This document shows, one piece after another, positions 16,337 through 24,485 of a stretch of DNA of 64,000 bases (positions within the stretch are counted from its first letter, which is position 1; each line of letters opens with the position of its first letter). The notes beneath the pieces were generated by a model. It did not search any database. It had not been told where the DNA came from and saw only the letters and a list, made by a program, of their open reading frames with translations. Made by a program: the position numbers and the translations under genes. This DNA comes from Paludibacteraceae bacterium (GTDB lineage Bacteria; Bacteroidota; Bacteroidia; Bacteroidales; Paludibacteraceae): assembly GCA_017632345.1 (NCBI GenBank), contig JAGBRL010000035.1, forward strand, positions 31,810-95,809. The letters are read 5' to 3'.

Positions 16337-16545
16337 TTAAGGTGGGTTCTATAAATTCATTTCGAGGAGCTTTTGAATTTATTTCGCGGAAATTGCATAG
16401 CGAAAGAAGGAAACTGAGCGGGCACTGTGACCGGCTGACATTCAGCAAGTTGCCAAAACAAATCAAAAGTGCCGAAAAGTTTATCAATCCACGATTTGCA
16501 GTTTTTAATATAAACGGTGAATTTATAGAACTCACCTTAAGCGGG
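16337..16545. mobile_element. MITE-like element with about 24-bp terminal inverted repeats
   Basis: The left end TTAAGGTGGGTTCTATAAAT (16339 on) is repeated inverted at the right end, where the minus strand reads TTAAGGTGAGTTCTATAAAT (ending about 16544). Only a few mismatches are seen over about 24 bp. TTAA flanks both tips and could be a target duplication. The roughly 200-bp interior has open frames on both strands but no recognisable transposase, so it would be non-autonomous. A single matching end with the same following bases occurs at 54285-54312. Confidence 0.6.
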
Positions 16546-16627
16546 CCTCAAAATTAGAACTTGCAGCCAACTTGTTTTAATTTGAAAGCAACGCCACAGA
16601 CCTAATTTATAGAATTTGTCTGAAAAA

Positions 16628-16666
16628 ATTGTATATTTTTATTTTGATTACTACATTTGCACAAAT
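16628..16666 (+). promoter_or_regulatory. Promoter of the DUF5606 gene
   Basis: A TACATTTG -7 box (16652-16659) is preceded by ATTG at 16628-16631, a 20-nt spacing typical of Bacteroidetes. Transcription would start near 16666, 56 nt before the ATG. Confidence 0.7.
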
Positions 16667-16721
16667 AAACTAACGGAAATAATAAATTAGTAACAATTAT
16701 AGATTTAAAATAAAGTAGATT

Positions 16722-17141
16722 ATGTTAAAAAGGATATTGTCTATCGCAGGGAAACCGGGTTTGTACGAGTTGGTTTCGCAAGGAAAGAACATGTTGATCG
16801 TGGAAGCGTTGGAAACTAAAAAGCGCACACCGGCATACGCTCACGAAAGAGTTATCTCTCTTGCCGACATTGCAATGTTTACAGAAGATGGTGAAGTGCC
16901 GCTGGTTGACGTGTTCTGCACTATCAAGGAAAAATACAACGCCGAAAAAGTTGGGCTAAATTCTAAGAGCAGCAATCAGGAGCTGTTTGACTTCTTCGCT
17001 GAAATTCTCCCTAACTTCGACCGTAACCGCGTTTATCCTACAGATGTGAAAAAACTTGTGAACTGGTACAACATCCTAGTTTCTGCAGGAAAGACGGACT
17101 TGATGGTAAAACAGAGCGAAGGAGAGGGTTCTGAAGAATAA
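16722..17141 (+). CDS. DUF5606 family protein
   Basis: This 139-residue cytoplasmic protein has the Bacteroidetes-specific DUF5606 pattern at the N-terminus (MLKRILSIAGKPGLYELVSQ, then the GKNMLIVEALE strand) followed by a helical half with FFAEILPNFDRNRVYPTDVKKLVNWYN. There is no signal peptide or membrane segment. The function of the family is not established; the conserved small N-terminal beta fold and helical tail suggest a regulatory or binding role, but that is inference. It has its own promoter and is followed by a terminator-like hairpin before the HD gene. Confidence 0.85.
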   Translation: MLKRILSIAGKPGLYELVSQGKNMLIVEALETKKRTPAYAHERVISLADIAMFTEDGEVPLVDVFCTIKEKYNAEKVGLNSKSSNQELFDFFAEILPNFDRNRVYPTDVKKLVNWYNILVSAGKTDLMVKQSEGEGSEE

Positions 17142-17178
17142 TTTTTCAATTTTCCATATTCATACATTTTTTAGATTT

Positions 17179-17217
17179 CACGGAACGCGGAGGAGATTTA
17201 TCTTCCGTGTTCTTTTG
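17179..17217 (+). terminator. Possible terminator between DUF5606 and HD genes
   Basis: CACGGAA (17179-17185) pairs with TTCCGTG (17203-17209), followed by TTCTTTT. The loop is long, so the signal is moderate. Confidence 0.45.
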
Positions 17218-17260
17218 CTAATGTGTCTAACCTTATTTCTAACAAAAAAATTAATCGCAA

Positions 17261-17941
17261 ATGGCCACAGATTCTAAAAAGGTAATCACGTACGACATTG
17301 TACGTGAAAACGAAACTATAAAAGCTTACATCTCGCAGGCCGATAAGGTGCTTGCCGCAATGGGCTTCACGGAACACTCGTTCGGACACGTTGTGAAGAC
17401 AGCTGAGACAGCGGCTATGATTCTCAAAACCTTAGGTTATTCAGACAGAGAGGTTGAACTTGCGCGAATAGCAGGGTATCTTCATGATATCGGCAATGTG
17501 GTGAACCGCGTGGAACACGCTCAGAGCGGCGCTGTCCTTGCGTTCCGAATCCTCGACAACATGGGCATGCCGGCCGAAGAGGTCGCTCTTGTCGTCAGCG
17601 CTATAGGAAATCATGACGAAGGCACTGCATCTGCGGTAAACCCGGTAGCGGCGGCGCTGATTATTGCCGACAAATGCGACGTAAGACGCACTCGTGTGAG
17701 GAACAGAGACATTCCGTCTTTCGACATACATGACCGTGTGAACTATGCGGTAGAATCTTCCAAGCTATACTTCAAGAACGACAATAAGTCTCTTGTGCTG
17801 GACATCACTATCGACACGTCCATCTCTGCTGTGATGAATTACTTTGAGATTTTCCTTGGCCGAATGATGCTTAGCCGCAAAGCTGCCGAATATCTGAATA
17901 CAAACTTTGAACTTGTAATCAACGGACAAAGACTTTTGTAG
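17261..17941 (+). CDS. HD-domain phosphohydrolase
   Basis: This 226-residue metal-dependent phosphohydrolase has the HD fold. Metal ligands are visible in order: the first His in SFGHVVKTAE, the HD pair in YLHDIGNVV, the following His in RVEHAQSG, NHDEG and finally IADKCDV. The length fits a single HD domain with a short C-terminal extension. HD enzymes hydrolyse nucleotides or cyclic nucleotides; the substrate is not apparent here. There is no secretion signal. The gene ends before a hairpin with a run of T. The family is secure, the reaction unknown. Confidence 0.85.
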   Translation: MATDSKKVITYDIVRENETIKAYISQADKVLAAMGFTEHSFGHVVKTAETAAMILKTLGYSDREVELARIAGYLHDIGNVVNRVEHAQSGAVLAFRILDNMGMPAEEVALVVSAIGNHDEGTASAVNPVAAALIIADKCDVRRTRVRNRDIPSFDIHDRVNYAVESSKLYFKNDNKSLVLDITIDTSISAVMNYFEIFLGRMMLSRKAAEYLNTNFELVINGQRLL

Positions 17942-17963
17942 AGAAAGTTTATGGAAACATAAG

Positions 17964-18026
17964 GCAACTTCCATAAATTACAAGTGTCGTTCTAAATCAC
18001 CTCGACATAATTCATGGAAGCCAACA
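17964..18026. repeat. Intergenic inverted pair of the TTCTATAAATT-core repeat
   Basis: A plus-oriented copy (TAAGGCAACTTCCATAAATT, 17964 on) is followed by a minus-oriented copy whose plus-strand text is CGACATAATTCATGGAAGCC (ending about 18022). Together they form a loose palindrome downstream of the HD gene. Related copies occur near 16.6, 33.85, 48.65, 48.79 and 54.29 kb. Confidence 0.6.
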
Positions 18027-18030
18027 TAAG

Positions 18031-18058
18031 AAAAGCGACCAACACGGCCGCTTTTTTT
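18031..18058 (+). terminator. Terminator after the HD gene
   Basis: AAAAGCG pairs with CGCTTTT, extended by CC/GG across one mismatch, and is followed by a T run. It lies between the convergent HD gene and the minus-strand secreted protein gene. Confidence 0.6.
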
Positions 18059-18087
18059 ATCTATTACACCTTCCAGAAGACGGTTGC

Positions 18088-18750
18088 TCACTTCTTATCA
18101 AACGAATCCCCGTTCCAGCTCAGTGTCAGGCTCTCACTTTTAAGTACAGAACGCAACTTCTCGTAATCTTCTTTTGCCAAATATTCTTTGTTATTTAGCG
18201 TGACAACAATATCATTGCTGCCGGGAGTCATCTTGTACGACAAAAACAGCATATCCATCTTATTCCGCACGTAATCTTCTGTCCAACCTTTAGCAGCCAT
18301 ACTGTCCTTGTCAACAAAGTCCATAAGTCCGACAGGCTCCATCAGCTTGATTGTCAACGGCTTGTTGTTTTGGTTGTTACAATCAAGGAACTGGATTTTT
18401 GAATCCTCTATCGGGGTTTGCACACTATTCACAACCGCAATAAACTCAACACCATCCGACTTCCTCTTGTACTTTTTTATTGTCAGACGAGCCACTTGCG
18501 ACGTTTTATACTGCAAATAATCTTTCTCAAAGACTTCAACGCAAATATCTTTCCCGAACGGGCCTTTGGCACAGCTGTCCTTACCCTCCTTCACACTCGT
18601 CAGCAGCGACACCTGATTATCACAACTAAAGGTCGGGAAGTACTCGCCAGGCAAAATGGCCACAGGGTCAAAAGACCCGTTCTCCGCAAAAACATTCGCA
18701 GAAAAAAATGTCACAAGAAACGTGACTATATAAGAAAAACATCTCTTCAT
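18088..18750 (-). CDS. Secreted protein of unknown function
   Basis: This 220-residue protein has a clear Sec signal peptide (YIVTFLVTFFSANVFA) with a likely cut after VFA. The mature part is charged and beta-rich with cysteines near residues 43, 59 and 66, and ends LSWNGDSFDKK. It shows no motif that I recognise, so no function is given. It is the last of three minus-strand genes spaced 11 nt apart (yciO-like, DMT transporter, this one), so it is probably co-transcribed with them. Confidence 0.6.
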   Translation of the reverse strand: MKRCFSYIVTFLVTFFSANVFAENGSFDPVAILPGEYFPTFSCDNQVSLLTSVKEGKDSCAKGPFGKDICVEVFEKDYLQYKTSQVARLTIKKYKRKSDGVEFIAVVNSVQTPIEDSKIQFLDCNNQNNKPLTIKLMEPVGLMDFVDKDSMAAKGWTEDYVRNKMDMLFLSYKMTPGSNDIVVTLNNKEYLAKEDYEKLRSVLKSESLTLSWNGDSFDKK

Positions 18751-18761
18751 ACCTGAAAAAT

Positions 18762-19655
18762 TTAACTACCTACATATAACAAAAACACACCCGTCAGCAC
18801 ACCGCAAAGCAGCACCGTCTTGACCTTCAGATTCTTTTCATGCAAGAACAGCGCTCCGTAAGCAAACGGCACCACCGCCCCCGACCTGCGAATTGTAGAG
18901 ACCACCGAGATAAGAGCATCGTCCATCGACAAAGCTTTGAAATAGACGAAATCCGCAAGTATCAGGAACACAGATATTCCGACAATAGACCACCTCCACT
19001 GAAACGGAGTTGTTTTACTTCTATTAGGATACCACAAAAAGAACAAGACCGCAGCCATAAGAATAGTCTGATAAACAGAGCTATACACCTGCACAGTCAT
19101 TCTGTCGAACAGCCTCATCAAGTGTTTGTCATAAAGTCCGCTCACCGCCCCCAGAAGCGTAGCCAAAATCACGAGCCACACCCAACGGTTAGACTTCCAC
19201 GACACACCCTCTTTCAGCCCCGCTATCGAGAAAAAATAGAACGACACGATTGTCAGCGCGACGCCGGCCACCTGCCACCCCGAAAGCACTTCCGCGAAAA
19301 ACACAACCGCCCCTATCAGCGTCCATATCGGCTGAGTTGCCCTTATCGGCGAAAATATCGTAATCGGGATATTCTTCATGCCAAAGTAGGCGCAAATCCA
19401 AGACCCCAGTACAATCACAGCCTTGACAAAGATATAGAGATGAGCCTCCAAATCAGCCTTAGGCACATACAGCTCAGAATCTTTAAAATCCTCCGAAACA
19501 ACAGACAAGACCACAATCGGCACGAACATAAACGTCGAGATAACAATCGAGAGGAAAAGCACCGGAATAACCGCATTGTCCCTCAAAGAGCGTTTCTTAA
19601 AAACGTCGTAAATACCGAGAAGCAGAGCCGAACATATTGCTAAAACAACCCACAT
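18762..19655 (-). CDS. DMT-superfamily transporter (EamA-type)
   Basis: This 297-residue inner-membrane protein has about ten hydrophobic helices in two repeats of five, as in EamA/RhaT permeases. The repeat halves are visible: an N-terminal MWVVLAICSALLLGIYDVFKK helix and a C-terminal half starting WVWLVILATLLGAVSGLYDK. FSPIRATQPIWTLIGAVVFFAE is the conserved family segment at the end of the first repeat. The substrate is unknown. It sits 11 nt from both neighbours in a likely three-gene operon. Confidence 0.85.
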   Translation of the reverse strand: MWVVLAICSALLLGIYDVFKKRSLRDNAVIPVLFLSIVISTFMFVPIVVLSVVSEDFKDSELYVPKADLEAHLYIFVKAVIVLGSWICAYFGMKNIPITIFSPIRATQPIWTLIGAVVFFAEVLSGWQVAGVALTIVSFYFFSIAGLKEGVSWKSNRWVWLVILATLLGAVSGLYDKHLMRLFDRMTVQVYSSVYQTILMAAVLFFLWYPNRSKTTPFQWRWSIVGISVFLILADFVYFKALSMDDALISVVSTIRRSGAVVPFAYGALFLHEKNLKVKTVLLCGVLTGVFLLYVGS

Positions 19656-19666
19656 ACAAAACCTCC

Positions 19667-20278
19667 TTAAAACTCAAGGACACCCTTCCCCTGACGCACG
19701 ATTACCGGTTCGTCGCCCGTACAGTCAACAATAGTCGAAGGGTCCAGTTCTCCAAAACCGGAGTCAATCACAACATCTGCAATGTTGCTTAACCGTTCGT
19801 GAATCAGTTCCGGGTCTGTGAAATATTCCAAAATATCATCATCGTCATCCTTTACGGATGTGGAAAGGATAGGGTTGCCGAGCCCCTTTACCAATTCACG
19901 TATCACATTATTGTCCGGCACACGTATCCCGACCGTCTTTTTATTCCGGAACAACTTAGGCAAATTGCTGTTCCCGTTCAAAATGAACGTAAAAGCGCCC
20001 GGAAGGTTTTTTTTCATCAACTTAAACGTCTGATTGTCCACCTTCGCATATTCGCTTATGTTGCTCAAATCGTAACAGATAAAAGAGAGGTTGGCCTTTC
20101 TCGGGTCAATCTTCTTATACCTGCAAATCTTTTCAACCGCCTTTGCGTTAAAGATGTCACAGCCCAGACCGTAAATAGTATCTGTCGGATAAACGATAAG
20201 GCCGCCGTCTCTCAAAAACTGCACAACCTTATCAACTTCCCTCTGATTAGGGTTCTCTTCGTATATTCTTATTAACAT
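19667..20278 (-). CDS. yciO: YciO/Sua5/YrdC-family protein
   Basis: This 203-residue protein belongs to the YrdC-fold family that makes threonylcarbamoyl-AMP for tRNA t6A. The nucleotide-binding region GLIVYPTDTIYGLGCDI is near residues 26-42, with later segments LPGAFTFIL, VGIRVPDN and PILSTSV. The order and spacing resemble E. coli YciO more closely than TsaC: the KxR loop is YKKIDPRKANLSFI. YciO-type proteins have an uncertain or weaker t6A role, so the exact reaction is left open. It leads the yciO - DMT transporter - secreted protein operon. Confidence 0.85.
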   Translation of the reverse strand: MLIRIYEENPNQREVDKVVQFLRDGGLIVYPTDTIYGLGCDIFNAKAVEKICRYKKIDPRKANLSFICYDLSNISEYAKVDNQTFKLMKKNLPGAFTFILNGNSNLPKLFRNKKTVGIRVPDNNVIRELVKGLGNPILSTSVKDDDDDILEYFTDPELIHERLSNIADVVIDSGFGELDPSTIVDCTGDEPVIVRQGKGVLEF

Positions 20279-20359
20279 GGAAGAATATTAATTTATTTTT
20301 TTCACAATATCAAACTTATGCGCATACACAACGCCCAAGCGCAACCATCTGATTATGCC

Positions 20360-22339
20360 TTAATACATTTTGTACGTTGTTTTCAGCACACGAAACTCAG
20401 TTCGACGATTAATCTGATTAGCCACCTCCTGCTGTTCAGGAGTTAACGCATCAATAACCGCATCGTCAAGCACATCATTCTCTTTTAAGAACTCGTATTT
20501 GCCCGCAAGAGCCTTGTCAACAGTCACCGGCTGCGTTTTGCCATACCCCTTTGCTGTCAGGCGCTCCGCATCGATCCCCCCTTTAATCAGGTAGTCCACA
20601 ACAGACTGCGCGCGTTTGCCCGAAAGAGCAAGGTTGCCGTCTGCAGACCCCACACGGTCCGTATGAGCTCCAATCTCTATCGTAATATTAGGATTATCTT
20701 TCAGAAGCTTAACTAGTTTGTCTAGCGACCCAGAAGACTCAGCCGTGAGAGAAGCCTTCCCAAATTCAAAAAAGATATTGTCCAGACCAACCGGCTTGCT
20801 TATAGAAGCAAGATTGAACTGCAACGGGAACGACTTGCTATCTTCCAGACCGACAGTTGACACCTGCTCCTTCTGGTTCAGGAATCCGCGGCAAGTGCCC
20901 AGAAGCACATACTGCACCTCCTTCTTCAGCGGATAAGAAAACGACCCGTCCTTTTTAGTTTTCAGCTTAACATTTGTCCCATCGTTTCCGACCACACGCA
21001 CATTTGCGTCAGCCAATCCTTCGCCATCTGTCGAGACAACCCTTCCGGTTATTTCAAAAACAACATCAGGCAATTCAAACTCCCACAATTTATCATACCC
21101 TTTACGTTCCTCTCTGTTAGAAGAGAAAAGACCTTTTTTTCCTCCGGCGGCGAACGTTATGCCAAAATCGTCAGCATTAGAATTTATAGGATACATCATA
21201 TTCCTCACCGTCCATGAATTGTCTTGATTTTCCTTTGCGAAAAATATATCCAGTCCGCCAAACCCAGGAAGACCGTCCGACGAAAAGAACAGTGTGCTAT
21301 CCTCTCTCATGCAAGGGAACATTTCGTTACCAGCCGTGTTTATCGACGGACCAAGATTCACCGGAGCTCCATACTTGCCGCCGTTGATTTCGCTCCTCCA
21401 TATATCCTTACCCCCGAACCCGCCTTTCATGTCAGACACAAAATAGAGAAACTTTCCGTCGGGCGAGACCGTCGGGTGAGCAAAAGTCACAGAGCTATCC
21501 TTAGACAATTCCACCTTAGTCGGCTTGCCCCATTTGCCGCCAGAGCGAGTTGCGGACATAATCTCCGCACCCAAGCTTTCACCTTTTACCGAACGGCAAC
21601 GAGTAAAATACATGACCTTTCCATCACTAGAAAAAGATGGGCTACCCTCATCGTCCGGAGAGTTAAGCTCACCTTCCAGCGACTCTATATTATCCCATTC
21701 GCCAAGCGAGTTTCGTCTTGCCACATACATATCCTTATTGGGCACACCGGTAATGTTGCTCATCTTTTTACGAGCCTGTCCCTTGACCTCGCGGGATGAA
21801 GCGAAATAGACCACATCGCCGTCGCCTCCCGGATGAGCCGGACAACTCTCCGTCTTTTTAGAAGACAACTTGTCCATCTTGCTGATTTTGTATCGAGTAG
21901 GATTTTTCTGCCACTCTACAGCCTGCAGCGCAGCCTCTTTGCCATTCTTTGCCACCAAGCTATTTGGCTGAAACTGCAAATAAACATCATAGTTCGCAAT
22001 TGCATCCTTTGGCTTTTTATTCTTTCGCAACACCTCTGCATAATCAAGATAGACTGTGCTATCCTTATATTTATAACGCACAGCATTAGAGAAATACCTC
22101 TCCGCCCTGTCATTTTCATTCACAAGCCGATAACAATCAGCCGCACGATAAGCCACATAAGCTTTAGTCGCACGATCTTTAGACACATTCACACGAGGAT
22201 AAGCCGAACGATAAATGCCGGCAGCCTTATAGTACTCCCCTATCTCATATTTTTTGTCAGCCCTCTTAATCTGCTGCTTCACAGAACAAGACGACAAAAA
22301 AACGACCAATAACAATACAAAATATCTTAAAAGCCTCAT
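20360..22339 (-). CDS. porE: PorE-like OmpA-family lipoprotein, probable T9SS component
   Basis: This 659-residue lipoprotein has its lipobox at LSSC (Cys18). The domains follow the order known for PorE (PG1058 of Porphyromonas gingivalis): TPR-like helices in residues about 25-150 (RADKKYEIGEYYKAAGIY), a PD40-type beta-propeller (repeats such as DEGSPSFSSDGKVMYFTRC and AHPTVSPDGKFLYFVSD), a carboxypeptidase-regulatory-like domain (TGRVVSTDGEGLADANVRV), and a C-terminal OmpA peptidoglycan-binding domain (EIGAHTDRVGSADGNLALSGKRA). PorE links the T9SS to peptidoglycan in the periplasm. The length is close to the known protein. Other OmpA/PD40 lipoproteins exist in Bacteroidetes, so orthology is likely but not proved. 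A TATTTTTG -7 box lies about 30 nt upstream. Confidence 0.8.
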   Translation of the reverse strand: MRLLRYFVLLLVVFLSSCSVKQQIKRADKKYEIGEYYKAAGIYRSAYPRVNVSKDRATKAYVAYRAADCYRLVNENDRAERYFSNAVRYKYKDSTVYLDYAEVLRKNKKPKDAIANYDVYLQFQPNSLVAKNGKEAALQAVEWQKNPTRYKISKMDKLSSKKTESCPAHPGGDGDVVYFASSREVKGQARKKMSNITGVPNKDMYVARRNSLGEWDNIESLEGELNSPDDEGSPSFSSDGKVMYFTRCRSVKGESLGAEIMSATRSGGKWGKPTKVELSKDSSVTFAHPTVSPDGKFLYFVSDMKGGFGGKDIWRSEINGGKYGAPVNLGPSINTAGNEMFPCMREDSTLFFSSDGLPGFGGLDIFFAKENQDNSWTVRNMMYPINSNADDFGITFAAGGKKGLFSSNREERKGYDKLWEFELPDVVFEITGRVVSTDGEGLADANVRVVGNDGTNVKLKTKKDGSFSYPLKKEVQYVLLGTCRGFLNQKEQVSTVGLEDSKSFPLQFNLASISKPVGLDNIFFEFGKASLTAESSGSLDKLVKLLKDNPNITIEIGAHTDRVGSADGNLALSGKRAQSVVDYLIKGGIDAERLTAKGYGKTQPVTVDKALAGKYEFLKENDVLDDAVIDALTPEQQEVANQINRRTEFRVLKTTYKMY

Positions 22340-22369
22340 TCGAATACACTTTATCTTAGATTAGAACGC

Positions 22370-22377
22370 AAAAATAG
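22370..22377 (-). promoter_or_regulatory. -7 box upstream of the porE-like gene
   Basis: The minus strand reads TATTTTTG followed by CG, with a TTTG 17 nt further upstream. It is slightly short in spacing but otherwise consensus-like. Confidence 0.5.
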
Positions 22378-22623
22378 TGAAAAATTGTGATGGCAAATTT
22401 CCTTTAGCAACATTTTTACATAAAAACGCTGGAATAATCAACCGAAGACGTCTGTACTTCATTTAATAACGGGGGTTCAATGCTAATTTACTTGTTTCAT
22501 CCGCATATATCAAATTGCAAACAGTTTCATAAAGCAAAAATAATTAATCTTCGGGAGACTTCGGTTTTCAAATCGGTGGCAGATGGTTTTAGCCTAACTA
22601 CCACGCCCAACCTCCTAAGATAG

Positions 22624-22692
22624 GAACGCCTCGCCAAGCAAATCGGGCTCTCTGCTATGGTGTTTGCTGAGTTGATTAAGGGTAAGTATTGA
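22624..22692 (+). pseudogene. HigA-like antitoxin remnant
   Basis: The frame reads LAKQIGLSAMVFAELIKGK then Y and a stop, closely resembling the helix-turn-helix of HigA/VapI-type antitoxins. The upstream part of the domain is missing, and an in-frame stop directly precedes the fragment. It ends at the base before the methyltransferase fragment begins on the other strand. The match is short, so identity is moderate. Confidence 0.45.
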
Positions 22693-22859
22693 ATTACCTC
22701 GCCCTCCATTCAGTCCTGGCTGTTCCCAAATAATGCTAAAATCTTGGCACGGAGAACCGCCCAATATCAAATCACAATCTGGCATGTCAGGATTGTTGCA
22801 AGGGTCTATTCTTTAATATCTCCTTCTACGATAATTACATCGTAAAACCTGCCATATAC
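22693..22859 (-). pseudogene. Cytosine-5 DNA methyltransferase fragment, frameshifted
   Basis: On the minus strand the frame VYGRFYDVIIVEGDIKE meets a stop. A one-base shift continues as IDPCNNPDMPDCD, then LILGGSPCQDFSI and GLNGGRGN. GGSPCQ is motif IV of C5 methyltransferases, with the catalytic Cys, and GDI...D.DL upstream and GL.G.RGN downstream fit the same enzymes. Both ends of the gene are missing, and the single-base deletion confirms decay. No partner restriction enzyme is seen, though an intact DUF1016 nuclease gene lies just beyond. Confidence 0.75.
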
Positions 22860-22918
22860 GAATTAATTTGCAAAAGTTCAAATAATTTGCTTAAAAGGGG
22901 GTGATTGAATCAATGGTA

Positions 22919-22958
22919 TTTGCGTTTGTTTGGTATTATTCCTTACCTTTGTAGAAAA
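22919..22958 (+). promoter_or_regulatory. Promoter of the DUF1016 gene
   Basis: TACCTTTG (22944-22951) is a good -7 box; TTTG at 22919-22922 gives a 21-nt spacing. Transcription would start near 22958, 12 nt before the ATG. Confidence 0.65.
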
Positions 22959-22969
22959 TTTAAGGAGAT

Positions 22970-24103
22970 ATGAGTGAGATACAAGTTTACATCGAAGCCG
23001 TAGGGATTATCAAGGAGGCGATATTGCAAAGCCAATATCGTGCAGTTTCCATTGCTAACAAAGAACAATTATCGCTATATTATGGCATTGGTAAATATGT
23101 GTCAGAAAACTCCCGTAATGGTTTTTGGGGCAAAGGTGCAATAGAAACCATTAGCGAACGATTACAGAAAGAATTACCGGGACTTCGTGGATTCTCTGCT
23201 GCGAACATCAAATTTATGCGTCAATTCTATGAGACTTGGCGCGAGGACTTGAAATCGCTAACTACGGTTAGCGGATTAGGTGGTGATAAATCGCTAACTG
23301 CGGTTAGCGAAATAGATACGCAGTTATTGATTCCTTGCGAAAGCCCTCAAAAAGAGAATTTTGATATTGCTTCATTCTTGGGATTGGGATTCACACATCA
23401 TATGATTATTGTCCGCAAGACCAAAACACTTGCAGAGCGTCTGTTCTACATTCGTCAAGCTATTGCAAATAAATGGAGCAAAGAGGTATTGACGGCAAGA
23501 ATTGAGGATGATTTGTTTAATCATCAAGGTGAGATTGCCAATAACTTTGTTCAGAAGATACCCGATGCCCGACAGTCATTGAAAGCCATTGGAATGTTCA
23601 AAGATGAATATCTTCTAAATTTTATCAATGTAGAGGAACTTGGCGAGCGAGACAAAGAAGATATTGACGAACGAGTCATAGAGCAGGAAATCATACACAA
23701 TATTAAGAAGTTTATTCTCGCCTTTGGACGTGACTTTGCTTTTGTCGGCAATCAGTACAAATTGGAGGTGTACGGAGTGGAACATTTCCCTGACTTAATT
23801 TTCTTTAACCGAGAACTGAACGCACTCGTGGTGATTGAATTAAAAAAAGGAGCATTCAAATCTTCTTATTTGGGACAATTATGCACCTATCTTCGTTTAG
23901 TGGACGACCAAATGCGTAAGCCACACGAAAATCCGTCAATCGGTATAGTCTTATGCAAGAGTGCCGACAAAAAGTATGTTGAGTATGTAATCCAAGACTA
24001 CGACAAGCCATTAGGAGTTGCAACATACAAAACTTCGGACGAAATGCCAGAAAAACTGAAGCAAGCATTGCCCGACATAGAGGAACTAAAGAAATTGCTA
24101 TAA
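22970..24103 (+). CDS. DUF1016/YhcG-family PD-(D/E)XK nuclease
   Basis: This 377-residue protein has an N-terminal DUF1016 helical domain (YYGIGKYVSENSRNGFWGKG, then LRGFSAANIKFMRQFYETW) and a C-terminal PD-(D/E)XK nuclease domain with PDLIFF and VIELKKG as the catalytic Asp and Glu-x-Lys, followed by LGQLCTYL. YhcG-like proteins often travel with restriction-modification and other mobile defence genes; their exact role is not settled. A duplicated GLGGDKSLTAVS-like segment near residues 100-120 is probably a linker. The gene has its own promoter and lies beside decayed methyltransferase and antitoxin fragments, so it looks like the surviving part of a mobile island. Confidence 0.85.
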   Translation: MSEIQVYIEAVGIIKEAILQSQYRAVSIANKEQLSLYYGIGKYVSENSRNGFWGKGAIETISERLQKELPGLRGFSAANIKFMRQFYETWREDLKSLTTVSGLGGDKSLTAVSEIDTQLLIPCESPQKENFDIASFLGLGFTHHMIIVRKTKTLAERLFYIRQAIANKWSKEVLTARIEDDLFNHQGEIANNFVQKIPDARQSLKAIGMFKDEYLLNFINVEELGERDKEDIDERVIEQEIIHNIKKFILAFGRDFAFVGNQYKLEVYGVEHFPDLIFFNRELNALVVIELKKGAFKSSYLGQLCTYLRLVDDQMRKPHENPSIGIVLCKSADKKYVEYVIQDYDKPLGVATYKTSDEMPEKLKQALPDIEELKKLL

Positions 24104-24485
24104 TTGAAATGAAGACGAAAGAAATTTATTATCATTCTCTTTTCGCCTGCATCTCTTTCTATACCTTTGTGGCATCAAGGGTTATCACATAGCATAACAA
24201 TGAAGAACTCAGAAATACGAACGGTTGCTATCTCGTCACCCTATTTTCAAGCAATCCGACCAATCGATTTATTCTAAAAAATTATCTTTTCTTGCAAAAG
24301 TTACATAAAAAAAGATGGACTTATGAGAAAAATAAAAAATTGTCTGAACCGCAAATCAAAAGTCAGCAAAACAAAACTGCCTTGTCTCACGACAAGGCAG
24401 CCCTACGTTTTTAAATATTATGTTTACGTTTTCAAAATTATATTTTTGTATATGCAAATGTACAACTTATTTGGCAATCTGCAAA
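24104..24485. other. Gene-poor region 24.10-24.49 kb
   Basis: It contains a TACCTTTG -7 box at 24162-24169 followed only by a 25-codon frame (24200-24277, starting MKNSEIRTVAIS), possibly a remnant, and then the terminator of the minus-strand CotH gene. No convincing gene is present. Confidence 0.45.
24362..24400 (-). terminator. Terminator of the CotH-domain gene
   Basis: The 10-bp stem CTGCCTTGTC/GACAAGGCAG (24377-24400) has a 4-nt loop; on the minus strand it is followed by TTTTGTTTTGC. Confidence 0.8.

Larger units (their letters stand above)
16145..16721. other. Gene-free region 16.15-16.72 kb
   Basis: This interval holds the minus-strand promoter of the beta-helix gene, the MITE-like element, a further copy of the TTCTATAAATT-core repeat (16611-16635, inside a CAGAC/GTCTG hairpin) and the plus-strand DUF5606 promoter. 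No convincing gene is seen. Confidence 0.6.
22340..22969. other. Region of gene remnants, 22.34-22.97 kb
   Basis: No intact gene lies here. The interval contains the porE promoter, remnants of a HigA-type antitoxin (plus strand) and of a cytosine-5 methyltransferase (minus strand), and a plus-strand promoter for the DUF1016 gene. The stretch 22400-22610 shows nothing I recognise. Confidence 0.6.

Noticed and set aside
16332..16557. Frames of 67 and 71 codons on opposite strands at 16.3-16.6 kb
   Set aside because: Both begin or end within the terminal repeats of the MITE-like element and have no family features.
22527..22709. 60-codon minus-strand frame
   Set aside because: It overlaps the antitoxin/methyltransferase remnants in a different frame and has no recognisable domain.
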